Source: Spongilla lacustris (taxonomy: Eukaryota; Porifera; Demospongiae; Spongillida; Spongillidae). Taken from it: 64,000 nt of DNA. The notes under the pieces are model-generated. The model was not told the origin of the DNA. It saw nothing but the letters and a program-made list of their open reading frames with translations, and did not search any database. The position numbers and the translations under genes were made by a program. The stretch is from positions 6,742,275 to 6,806,274 of the forward strand of contig OX442417.1 in the NCBI GenBank assembly GCA_949361645.1, in the 5' to 3' direction. Positions 24,840-34,910 of the stretch are shown here, piece after piece; the stretch's first letter is position 1; each line of letters starts with the position of its first letter.

Positions 24840-24990
24840 GGCTTATGCTCTGAAATGCTGCATGTTGTACGCGCTCGGTTTACTATTTATAAAAATGTTG
24901 TATCAACTTGTATGGGCTTATGCTCGGTTTACTGTGCAACTCTTGGCGGGGGCTTATGCTCGGTTTACTGTGCAAGGCTTATATGCTGGG
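24838..24990. repeat. Short triplicated unit
   Basis: GCTTATGCTCGGTTTACTGT-like units occur at about 24925, 24952 and, diverged, 24841-24890. They make a hydrophobic-looking frame (MAYALKCCMLY...) that I regard as a repeat artefact. Confidence 0.5.
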
Positions 24991-25229
24991 TTTTATTACT
25001 TTTATAGCTGGTTTTGTATAAGTTATGTTCCAAGGCACAAGTAAATATCACAATAATCTACGTCTATATTATTCTCTGAAATACATACATGTACAAGTAT
25101 AAGCTCATACTTTTCTATAGTAAACGAGCACCAATATGGACAATAACGCGATGCATGTCAGACACGGCAAAACATATCCTGGGGCTGATTTATTTTTGGA
25201 ATGGTTGACTCTCTCACCCTCAAGTATTT

Positions 25230-25474
25230 AACTTTGCCGGGGAGGGGGGGGGGGGGGGTCATTGGGATCTAAAGCCCCCCCCCCCCCCCTCGCCCGGCCC
25301 GACCAGATATGAGTAAATTAACATAATTGACGAGTTGAAAAACGAAGCGTTTAGTAAACGCGAGTGACTTCGCGAGATAGCATTGACCATGGGCGTTCCC
25401 AGGGGGGGGGGGGGGGGGGGGGGGGCTTTAGATCCCAAAGACCCCCCCCCCCCCCCTCCCCCCCCGGCAAAGTT
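25230..25474. repeat. Foldback element with G and C runs
   Basis: AACTTTGCCGGGGAGGGG...GGGATCTAAAGCCCCCC at 25230-25282 is the inverted form of GGGGGCTTTAGATCCC...CCCCGGCAAAGTT at about 25418-25474. A 120-bp loop separates the arms. Another G-run follows at 25601-25623. Likely a MITE-like snapback element; runs of G/C create false Gly/Pro frames. Confidence 0.7.
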
Positions 25475-26470
25475 ACACCACCCCCGACCGTAAAAAAAGT
25501 TAACATACATGGGCACCCCGCCCACTGGCTGAAGCAGCTGAAAATGGACAGACTGGTTGAATCAGCCGAAAGCGGACACCAGCTGATTGTGTGTGTGTGT
25601 GGGGGGGGGGGGGGGGGGGGGGGCGTCTAAAGCGTCCAAGCGTGTTTAATTAGTATTACTGCTGCGCGGTCGATTGGTGCGAGCAGGAAGTAAACGATCA
25701 AAGGAAGATTGTTTTCTTTCTGGAAACAGGTAGAGCTAAATCAAGTAGGTATACAATACTATTAAAGGTAAAACCAGAGATCATATATAGATATATGATC
25801 TCTGGTAAAACGTGTTACAATTAATGGCTTTGCGTGACCAAATTAATTGCTGAGCAGTAGATAAGACTTTTCTATTCGCTATTCTCATATCCACGCAGGC
25901 TTCTATACTAATCAATCCGAATATTGCGCATGATAGTTAATACACTGTAAAATGCTAAACGAACACAAAAGTAAAACATTGCAGCGCTCCCACAGTTAAC
26001 GTTAGTTATCAATTCCCCCTGGCTGTTACGGGAGGGGGGACGCTCCCTTCCGACCCACCTCGCTTGTGAAATAGTTATTAGCCCCTCCCCCCTACCCCTT
26101 CCTGAAATCCTGGGACCGTCCCTGACTGCGCTAAAATCAACTTGTATTAGTGTGCAAAAATTTCCTCCAATAAGTAATTATTCATACATGTAACTATATA
26201 CATGTAGTTCAGATCGTGTATAATTATTTCCTAGCTACATGTACATGTACAAGAAATCGCAATAATCAATAAGCAAGCTTACTGTTGACGATAATTATCG
26301 GTAATTACTGCATGAACAGTAATGGATAAGAAAAGTGCATGTCTTACCGGTTACTTAATGATATCGGATAACCGGTAGGCCGTAAGGACAAAACTTTTCA
26401 ATAGTTATCCCTAACGACATGCAGTAAGATTCCGTTCCGCATTGAAAAGCATCACTTTCAAAATTCGCAG

Positions 26471-27064
26471 GCAGCTGTAAGTGTCCACCTGCCGATCGAG
26501 GTATGGATCGCAATAATCCCGCATCTTATTACTGTTACACCTTGAAATGAAACCACATAGGATGTAAGTTTTCAACATTTTACTTGTCACCTATTAACTT
26601 TTAAATTATCTCTGCCAAAACATGAAGATTGTAAGTATCAATGTAGTCTATCGAGTGTTGCATTCATTACATGGATTCATTTTTCAATGTTGTCGTCTGT
26701 TTATGATCATCATGCAGTGTATTAGCGTAAGTCGCATTTATGTGCCTTGACTTGCATGTACTCATCTTGCACTCACTCCTACCGTTGTGATCAAATACAT
26801 GCATTGGAATGATGTATGCCAGCCACCCTCTGTAAGTAATATAATTATATCATACTTTTGATGTATGTTTGTATCTTTTCTCCATTATGCACCTTGAAAA
26901 AAACCGGTATCTCTTCATTATTCGTGCTGGCATGCAGTGTGTAAGTGGTACGCATACATATACACATATGTGTGTGCCCATCGTGCTCTTGTACATGTGT
27001 GTAGTAACATATAAAAAATCTTCTACCTCTACAGTGTCAACAAAACAAACCCTGCTGCCCCTAG
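26471..27064 (+). CDS. Micro-exon array 2 with terminal exon
   Basis: Six phase-0 micro-exons precede a final exon: 26471-26476 (6 nt, after AATTCGCAG), 26561-26563 (Asp), 26628-26630 (Ile, after ATGAAG), 26718-26726 (9 nt, Cys first), 26823-26831 (9 nt, Pro/Ser), 26938-26940 (Cys, after GGCATGCAG), then 27035-27064 after CTACCTCTACAG. The last has nine codons starting with Cys and including a Cys-Cys pair, closed by TAG at 27062-27064. Every donor is GTAAGT. Intron lengths are 64-114 nt. The array codes at least five Cys, so a disulphide-rich secreted peptide is likely. Whether the signal exon at 20567 serves this array, or a separate 5' part lies in 24266-26470, cannot be settled. The assembled peptide is not written here. 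Confidence 0.55.
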
Positions 27065-27529
27065 CATTTCAAGATAACGAAGTTCGACTTCCAAATGACT
27101 CAGAGATTATGACTGATTAGCTAGCATAGCGCTTTGCGATTTATATCATATCCAGGGCTGACGCGATATATTGTGATATGCGATATTTTTAATATTGCGA
27201 TGTATTGCGACTGATATGTTTTTGTCGTATCGCGATACAAAGGTGCACGGGAATAGACGGCCAGAAGCACGGAGATATACAAGTAGTAATTTACTAAGAT
27301 TCAGCAGATGCAATTAGCACCATACACAAGCATATTGATACTGTTGCGCAGAGCGTACACATGTGCATGCAGCAGTGAAATTGCCCATGCTTTGATAGGT
27401 GGACATCTTGCTACTTTTTTTCAAGTTTATTTTTAAAATGTACTATACATCGTTATGATTGTGATACTGTGTTAATAGAATTATACCATGAACCATTCGT
27501 ACTAAAATCAAGACAAAAAAATGGCCACT

Positions 27530-28061
27530 GTGAACCTCAATGTCGAAGTCATACCTGCCAATACTGTGGGGCAGAGATGTCTCAGTTTGCCACACATGGC
27601 TTAAGCTGCAGAAATTGCAGGGTCCCACCACCGCTATTCAGCTGTCAACGATATCGTACACAGTGCTTTATTGTTGCATCACATGTTCCATCACGTCTGG
27701 AGCCTTCAGGTCTTTATCGCTCAGATAGGAAGTGACCTGATGGTGTATGAATTGTCCGAGGGGTGCAACGTATCCAGATTCTTTTGCACCATCTTATTCT
27801 GCAATTGCTGCACAGCAAGTTGGAGCAGTTGCTCAACAGGCAGAAGAAATAAAGATGCGGAGATATAAACACCTTGACTCATGCCACTTTTTCACTCCAG
27901 TGGTAATAGAGACAACAGGAGTGTTTGGACCAAGGACAGTTGAGAGAGTTGCTGTCCAACGGGGCAATGCAGCTTCCGTTTTGGGGAAAATGAAGGTGGA
28001 CAGTGAATATGAAGAGTTTTTTTCTATAATTTTTGTTGTATTGTATAATTATAATGTTTAA
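27530..28061 (+). pseudogene. Retroelement C-terminal fragment (zinc knuckle plus endonuclease-like region), broken
   Basis: Frame one reads HTCQYCGAEMSQFATHGLSC, a C-x2-C...H-x4-C zinc knuckle, then after a shift VPSRLEPSGLYRSDRK, a stop, and PDGV. A further frame continues PDSFAPSYSAIAAQQ and ends FFTPVVIETTGVFGPRTVERV. The order (zinc knuckle, SRLEP-G, RPDG, DSFAPS, ET-G-FGP) matches the C-terminal segment of retroelement proteins common in invertebrate genomes, which I read as a restriction-endonuclease-like domain. At least two frameshifts and one stop break it. The reverse transcriptase is absent, so it is a truncated relic. Confidence 0.55.
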
Positions 28062-28157
28062 TGTTTTGTAATTATTATTATATAAGGAAAGAAATTAAAA
28101 TATAATTATGATTATATCTAACACTAATGATAGTATAACACTAAAAATAAACATAAT

Positions 28158-28616
28158 CTAGCACCTAGACAACATCGCCCTAGAGTTTGCCCTCACCAGG
28201 GAGATGTTTAGCCGTGCATAAAGTTCAAAGTTTGCCATGGACTTTGGCACACAGCAATGGACAGCAAGGCGAGATGTAAGTTTAGAAAACGATTGCTGAG
28301 CCTCCTTGCCCCATGCCCCATAAGACTCTACAACAAGAGGGATGGACACCCACCCCAACTCTGCACACTTTGCATCATTTGCAGTGAGCTTCCTAAGCTC
28401 AACCGCCTCTGATACTGCACCTGCTCTTGCTCCTGCTGCAGACAAAACATTGGAGTTTAGCGGTGAGACAACAGAGATGTCAAAGGCGGCTGGCTTTCCT
28501 CGATCCCAGTCCTGTACAAGAATATCTGCTGGTCTTGACTGGGAGAGAAATCCTCCAATATGAATGGGTGGTACCCGGCCTGAACAGGGAGAAGGCCAAC
28601 ACTCGAAGAAGACCAA
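28158..28616 (-). pseudogene. Retroelement C-terminal fragment, second lineage
   Basis: The minus frame contains RPADILVQDWDRGKPAAFDI, then GWVSIPLVVESYGAWGKEA and LNISLVRANSRAMLSR. The PAD...AAFDI-V-SPL and VESYGAWG motifs characterise a retroelement C-terminus seen in three places here (also 33288-33483 and 54690-55090). The last 130 residues are intact in one frame, but nothing upstream resembles a polymerase. Convergent with the 27530 fragment, which belongs to a different lineage. Confidence 0.55.
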
Positions 28617-29354
28617 TCAATGGTCCATGCAGGAAAAGGCCAACACCAGTTACAGTACAGGGAGAAGTCCTACCTCGGCCCACTATCCAAGAAGGACCAC
28701 CGCTGACTGTCTGAATACTGAACTACAGGTACCCATTCATGGTGACAACCTCATTGGGGAATGATTTTCTGAGGTGATCTAGGTTCAACCCATTGTCACA
28801 TGCAGCCATGCAACTCTCTAATGGCTCAGTCAACTTTAGGGCAACCACCCCTGCCACTGTTTGCAGCTGGTTCTTCATCTACATGTAGGCCTGGTTTCTC
28901 CCACTGGCTGGTGAGTGGCCAGGCTACACACATGCTACTGCTGCTCCTTCTAATGGTATCGATGGCAGCAGTCATATTATAACCCAAGTTCCATGAACCG
29001 ATGTATGTTTTGTACTTTTTTTCATCGAACTGATTACTTTGTGATGCCTCTTCATTGTACATGCGTATATTGAAGTCTGATAAATAGAAATTGTCTGTGT
29101 GACAGCGACAGGGAGGAACCTTGTAAGGATACATCACGTTAGGAATAAATACCAAAGGTAGCTTTTCTGCATCATCAATTCTAATTTATTAGCGAGTGCA
29201 ACCTACATTTGTACTATATCCGCATGGGAGAAGGTAATAGGGTGACATGTTTGTACATTGTGTTGAGTGCCTCGTCAACCAATTCTTATCCTATATTATC
29301 ATGCAAGCTAAGCTATTAGAGAGTTATTACCTAATTATGATTAGTAATGTATAT
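28617..29354. other. Non-coding stretch
   Basis: No recognised gene. The region about 28560-28660 carries two diverged copies of a GGAGAAG(G)CCAACAC unit. Confidence 0.35.
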
Positions 29355-29617
29355 ATGCATCTACCAGGACTACATACTGGTAAATGATCATGTGTTTTAC
29401 TTACTTCCTGCAAGAAATCTCAATGATCCATGACATATCATCCCAATACCCAATACAGTTGATACCAAGGTTCCCACATATAGATATACAGTAGCTCTTT
29501 GCTGCATTGTAGCTCATACCATGTGGATATAACTGATTTCTACCAACAGAATTCTCATATAGGTCCATCAATTAATAGGTTGATCATTGCACTTCTGGAA
29601 GACTTTGCAAAAACCTT

Positions 29618-29654
<37 letters not shown>

Positions 29655-29960
29655 GGGGGTTGGCAAACAGTTTTGGTTTCTGACCTGGTCACAGACAAGG
29701 TAAAGCCATTGCCAGTCTGTGATGGGAGAGTTAATGATATGCAATCACTGAGGGTTTGTGCATGATATCTGAAGTTTCATTACACTTGTACTTGTACCAA
29801 TGCATTACTAAACCTGTCAACTTATTAACTGCTCTGTGATTTGAGGGACTCATTGATAAATTCATACCCCCCACCCCACTCCCCCCCCCCCCCCCCTCTT
29901 ACTGCACCTTACTGATGTGCTATGTATCTCACAATTTTATGTACTCAGTAAGAAGAATTG
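29355..29960. repeat. Dispersed repeat copy with a 34-G run
   Basis: 29355-29520 matches 55700-55855 (CATCTACCAGGACTACATACTGG...). 29525-29880 matches the reverse of about 11740-11945 (for example GTCTGTGATGGGAGAGTTAATGA). A G-run of about 34 lies at 29620-29653 and a C-run at about 29880-29896. Three copies in one window indicate an active or once active family; no ends are defined. Confidence 0.6.
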
Positions 29961-30234
29961 TGATGGACCTGTAATTGTACAGCTTATAATCAAAATAAAA
30001 AGAAGGAAGATACAAGGAATCATAGGGAGGGTGCATGGGGTGGGGGTGGGGGGTGTGGGTTACCACCCTACGCATTACTCGAGTTTGTACTCTGTTTTGT
30101 TAAAAGCGTTAAATAGTTTTAATGGCGTCAGCGGAACCATCTGTAAGTGAACGACTGGTATAATACAGACTGCAACGTATCAGAATGTAGGTTTCAATCA
30201 TTTGTAAAATCGGTTTTTTATTTTGCTATGGTAT

Positions 30235-30412
30235 CACGTGCTTGCACGACAATAAATATTCGGCTGTATGCGGAGATTTTTTCCAATAAAGCCACCTTAT
30301 TTATTCATTCAGGTCAGGACTAACAATGATGCTAAAAGAATTGGCTTTGATTGCTGTTCTGGCGGCCCTTCAAGCGGTCCTGGCTCGTCCTCGTGTCCAT
30401 AGCTCTGAGATG
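30235..30412 (+). pseudogene. Paralogous promoter and signal-peptide exon, orphan
   Basis: CACGTG (30235-30240), AATAAATATT (30251-30260) and the ATTCAGGTCAGGACTAACAA block precede ATG at 30326 or 30329 (the latter aligns with 20567). The exon reads MLKELALIAVLAALQAVLA then RPRVHSSEM and stops before GTAAGT at 30413. The start of the intron is also conserved for about 130 bp. No propeptide or micro-exons are found before the retroelement block at 31007, so this is a 5' duplicate either cut off from its body or spliced to exons outside view. Confidence 0.6.
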
Positions 30413-31006
30413 GTAAGTCAGCACGAGAAAACTTGCATGCTGTCCTGCACCTCGCGATCAAAGTCAGTATCTATATCGCTTGATTACTGAGACGATATTA
30501 ATAGTGCATACCGCTGTGTTCCTCAGACGTAACTTTATACATACTGGCGATATGCGGGCATATATATTGATAATCATATTGTATTTACATGTAGGGCCGT
30601 TAACGGTGAAATTGTTAACCGTGGGACCGTGGTTAAGGTTTGGCAATCATGTATAACCGCTGCGTGACAGCAATTAATCCTGCGGTTAACCTTGGCTCGG
30701 ATGGGCCAAATTACGATTGAAAATACTCAATAAAGCTGAAGAAGGGAATCCCATTAGGCTGTCAAGTCATGTTTGTCAGTTAAAGTTATTTAGCCGACAA
30801 GCCGTGCTAAAACTTACTGTTAAAGGATTGCACTTCATGTAGATTAGATAACAACTTCTTTTTATAGACTCAGGTGTCGCTTGCACTCTCCAAGCACTCT
30901 CATCAGTTGATCAAAAATAGCCATAAACAAACAGTTTCCATCTAAGGGTACATTTATGCTCACTTGCAGGCCAAATTTTGTTATATTCTTGATTAGTGCA
31001 GCATGA
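30413..31006. other. Intron-like flank of the orphan exon
   Basis: The first about 130 bp match 20651-20790. The rest has no GTAAGT donor or gene. Confidence 0.4.
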
Positions 31007-32976
31007 TCATTTCATATATCCGATTTCATGCAACTTCTGCTCATGCAAAGCTGTTGTTACAGTAGGCATGATGAGTAATGCCTTGGCTGATTTTGTTTCT
31101 ACCAGCTCTTCAATTTTTTTTTGAGCTGTCTTTTGTAATGGCAGTAGTTGCTGCACAAGTTGATGTTCTGCTGCTACCTGTTGCATACTCCATATGAACT
31201 GAATAAAACTGGTATACCAGCATAAGAATGCACATACTGTATTCACTCGAGATGTTATCATGTTTACTTTTTCAAGTTGGTTACTGTGATACTTCCTCTT
31301 AAGACCAGCAAGTAAGCACATGTCACCTCCAAATATCTGTGATATCACAGAAGGACCATATACAGCTTGGAATCCTTCCTGTTGCTTCCATGTGATAGGC
31401 TGTACAATTCATGATCTCCTATCTTGAACGACACCATTTCATTTCCTTTAGCAATCTGCCCTTCAGCATTACTTCCCATTCTTTTGTGAATTGATTGTCC
31501 ACTTACAACCACCACCTCTCCATCTGTAGGCTGTTGAGTACAATTAGACATGCTACGCTCCAGCTTTGTTGTTGGTGCCACATCACTGGTCTTGGCCCTC
31601 CCAGAGCAGTTCTTGCTCTTCCCAGATCCCTCAGTTATAGCAGCAACCTCTTCAATTACTGGCTGTAGAATACCATCACATTCTGACACAGGCTTTTTTA
31701 ATGTCACATCCCTAGCCTTAGTCCTCTTCCCTTTTGGAACCTAGTAGTGATTATAATTATTTTTGCTGACTCTTGGACACTGTTACAAACAGGTGTCACA
31801 TCACTAGTCCTTGTCCTCTTCACTTTCTGTATGGAGACATTTTCATTTGCTGAATGCTGGGCACCATCACACATGCCAACCTCTGTCCTTAGCTGACGGT
31901 ACTACTTTGATCACCAGTGATAGCTCCCTTCACCTTCACTAATTGATCAGAATGAAACTTTCTTTTAAGACCAATAAGTTTATATGTGCTTTTCCCACAT
32001 GTTTCGGCAACAAAAACAGGCCCAAGCCTTTTAGTGGACAGTTTTTCACCCTTTCTTGTATCTTGTCTGGCTACAAACTTTAAGACTTCTTGCTTGCAAT
32101 GTTTTCTGTCATACTGCCTTTATTGGGTGGCCTGTGCTTGTTGAATATTTACACAAGCATCAATACGTTTTTCAGCTAGTAACTTTGAGTTCACCATAAA
32201 CTTATCCATAGAGTTATCATCTTTTTTATCTTGACAGGTATGTGGTGGAAGATCTAATTCAATGGGTAGCCTTGTTTTCACACCATAAACTAGTTCAAAT
32301 GGAGAAGTATGGATGAGCGATAAACCAAGCAAAAAAAGCCTAGTCTAAATCATCCTCCCAATTTAGATTTCTACATCAGAGTATTTCTTAATTAAGCAAG
32401 CACAAATTGTCTGTTTAAAATCGCTCTGTGAGGCCATTGCTTTGGGGATGATATGCTGTGCAGATGTGTATCGCAATACGTAAGCTACTGCAAAAATTAT
32501 CATTGAGCTCATTGCAAAACTCTCGTCCCCGGTCTAATATTATTATTTTTGGTACCCTAAACCTTACTACTAGCTTCTTCAGACATCTATATTGCTTCCT
32601 TATTAGGTATCAATATACAATGTACCTCTGGCCATTTTGTTAAATATTCTGTCCAACACCATTAGATAACACGCAACTACACATGCATGGACCTACTAGG
32701 TCCATGCATACCATATTGTGCAAATGCTCAATTAGGAACACCAACCGGGTGGAGGCTTGCAGTCTTCTTGCGCATTTTGTTCCTCCTTTGACACACTAGG
32801 TAAGTATCTGCTACATCCTTAGTCATTTCTTTCCAATAGTACCGCTCAGTTACATGTAGAACATCCGGGAGGGTAAAATTATTTGGGGGTAAACCCGCCG
32901 TCGTTCGCCAAATAGCACGCGCGTGTGACGATAGATCGAGACTAGAGCGTGAGGTATTTTTTAATGTCAAGTCCAA
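31007..32976 (-). pseudogene. Ty3-like (LTR-type) integrase region, broken
   Basis: From right to left on the minus strand: a piece with HVTERYYWKEMTKDVADTYL and a C-x2-R...-type knuckle (H2C2 zinc region, 32728-32976); a core piece with RGREFCNELN and AYHPQSNGLTERF (about 32420-32560, last catalytic Glu in TERF) interrupted by stops; HTSPFELVYGVKTRLPIELD (about 32230-32310); and GLKRKFHSDQLVKVK near 31970. A second diverged tail with GLKRKYHSNQLEKVN lies at about 31265-31310, with a 120-residue frame at 31345-31707 between. This is the integrase end of a retroelement, Ty3/gypsy-like, with a duplicated tail. No LTRs or polymerase are seen. Confidence 0.6.
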
Positions 32977-33129
32977 AATGTCGTGCTGCTAACTTGGAAA
33001 GGCGCACAATTCTTAATGGAAAACAGGGCAAGCAAGGTGTAAACATAAATGAGTGATGAGTGCAAGTCAATAACAAGCAAACTATGGTTCACTTCTTAGT
33101 TTAAATTGATATTTATATCTATGGTTCAC

Positions 33130-33255
33130 CACATTAATTGGCACAGAAGCTATATATACATGTATAATAATTATAATTATATATTATAATTATAATATAT
33201 ATATATACATGTATATAATTATATAAAATTATAAATACATATATAGCTCATACAC
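33130..33255. repeat. AT-rich palindromic tract
   Basis: Alternating TATA and ATAATTATAAT segments with two TATACATGTATA units. Simple sequence; no function inferred. Confidence 0.6.
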
Positions 33256-33287
33256 ACAACACTTGCTATATATAAACACACTACAGT

Positions 33288-33483
33288 TAAGATGGGATTC
33301 TACGGAGGATGGCTCTGGCATTCGCTCTTGTTAGGCAAATGCTCACGCTTGCGATAAGCTCAAAAGATATCTGTGCCTTTGGCAGAGACTTGTGGATCGC
33401 AAGCCTAGCAATTATCTGAGCCAGAAATATTGAAGCTTCGTTACCCCAAGCCCCATAGGAGTCAACTACTAGAGGGTTAAAAA
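33288..33483 (-). pseudogene. Retroelement C-terminal fragment, third copy
   Basis: The minus strand reads LVVDSYGAWGNEASIFLAQI and, further on, SICLTRANARAILRRIPS, aligned with VESYGAWGKEAQQSF and LVRANSRAML of the 28158-28616 fragment. It is about 65 residues, truncated at the 5' end, and stops just left of the candidate TATA box before the 33531 element. Confidence 0.55.
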
Positions 33484-33485
33484 TA

Positions 33486-33528
33486 ATTTATAAGCGAGTG
33501 GTAATGATCAGTGCAATATTAAGATAAA
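33486..33528 (+). promoter_or_regulatory. Candidate GPCR promoter separated from its gene by the 17.4 kb insertion
   Basis: If the 33531-50976 element and one TA are removed, ...AATTTATAAGCG, then ATCAGTGCAAT, then AAGATAAATACCG would join directly to the receptor ATG. TATAAG (33489-33494) and TCAGTG (33508-33513) resemble a TATA box and an initiator, spaced about 20 bp. This is inference from position; no homologous promoter is in view because the first GPCR copy starts off the window. Confidence 0.3.
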
Positions 33529-33530
33529 TA

Positions 33531-34910
33531 CAGGGTGATCCAAAAGTCGCGCAAAATGTTTGAATTGCTATAACTCCAGAACTGAACATTGTAAAATTAT
33601 GCTGTTTGAAGTAAAAATCATGCCAATGACTAACTTAAAGCTACTAATATGTAGTTATTATTAAGTTTATTTAATACATGCCAATGCATTGATCAACAAG
33701 CAACAACCCCCAGAGAGTGTGTAAAAATTAATTTTTATAGCTATTAATATTACTTATCACGTGATCTACCTTATCTAAGGTTTTTGCGGGAAAACCCCCG
33801 CTCAAAGTCAAGCTATAGCATATAAATCACCAATATCGCGGTAAATCTTTGCAAAGGAGCATCCAATAATCGTGCCAATAAACAGTTTACCATCTTGCCT
33901 GGTGCCTAACGAAGCCAAATGTTTAAAACGGAATTGATTAATTTCCGTTAATTGGACTTGGGAAAAGCAGAGTTTGAAATATTAGACCCGTATAGAGGAA
34001 GTCATACTCTAATTGTGGAACTAACAATTGCATTGATTCGTGTTTTGGAAGCAGAGTTTAAAGCTGTTGAAGTTAGGCAGCGCTTACGCATGCGCGGTAT
34101 CCATATAAAATAATGTTAGGTCCGAGAACGAGAGTTCCTCACGTGAACATAATTGAATAATTATCGCATTCACGTGATACATTGCCACAACACAGCCCCA
34201 CCCTCCTAAACTTTGCATCTCTGCAACATCATATTGCGGGCACTTTGCATTCACCTATCCGAATAGTCATCGTGGCCCATGCAGATGCAGGAGCAAATAT
34301 TGTAAAACCCAGTGTTTTTACCATCAATGACCCCAAGCCGTTAAATAAGTTGTTTCCCAGGCAGTGCTTCAGTACTTTAAAAACACAGCATCTTTATAGA
34401 ACCCAAATCATGCCATACCGCGCCGTTTGTAACAGCAGTAACGGTTTTAATAACAAACCAAACTCGGTGGGCATCATTTCAATTCGATCCATCGATCCGG
34501 CAAGTACGCGCGTACAGCACTGCAGCTACACGGGTGCATGTAACCACGTAGAGCAGAACGTTATTCATCAAAGACGCTATGGTATACGCGAATAGGTAAG
34601 CATCGGTTCAGAATGTAAGCCTACGTACTACGCACGGCGCATTCGTTTCCTGTTACAGACAGTATTCAGAGAAAACAGCGTCGTTTCGAGCAGAACCAAC
34701 CCAACAACATGCAACTCGCTGAAACAGCTCGCACTGTAACGTCCCACCACGCTAAGGTACGTGTGCCTCAGGGGAGCAAGAGCCAAAGAAGACTCCCAAC
34801 GGTGCACACATTATTAATTAAGAGATGACCCAATGACATTAAAGGGGGTTCCCATTAGAGGGGTCCCAATGGTCTGGACATCAAAGGAAATAAGAGGGTC
34901 TCTATCTCTT
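33531..34910 (+). repeat. Left terminal inverted repeat of the 17.4 kb element
   Basis: Matches the reverse of 49605-50976 closely, with small indels. It contains a 137-codon frame (34182-34595) that is not kept open in the right copy (a 5-bp indel near 50140), so I treat it as non-coding. A GTAAGC...TTCCTGTTACAG pair at 34596-34660 resembles an intron. The stretch about 34500-34790 occurs again, diverged, at 39040-39310. Confidence 0.75.

Noticed and set aside
25259..25630. Gly- and Pro-rich frames
   Set aside because: Translations of G and C runs in a foldback element.
34182..34595. 137-residue frame in the terminal inverted repeat
   Set aside because: The matching right repeat has an indel that breaks it, so it is not under coding constraint.
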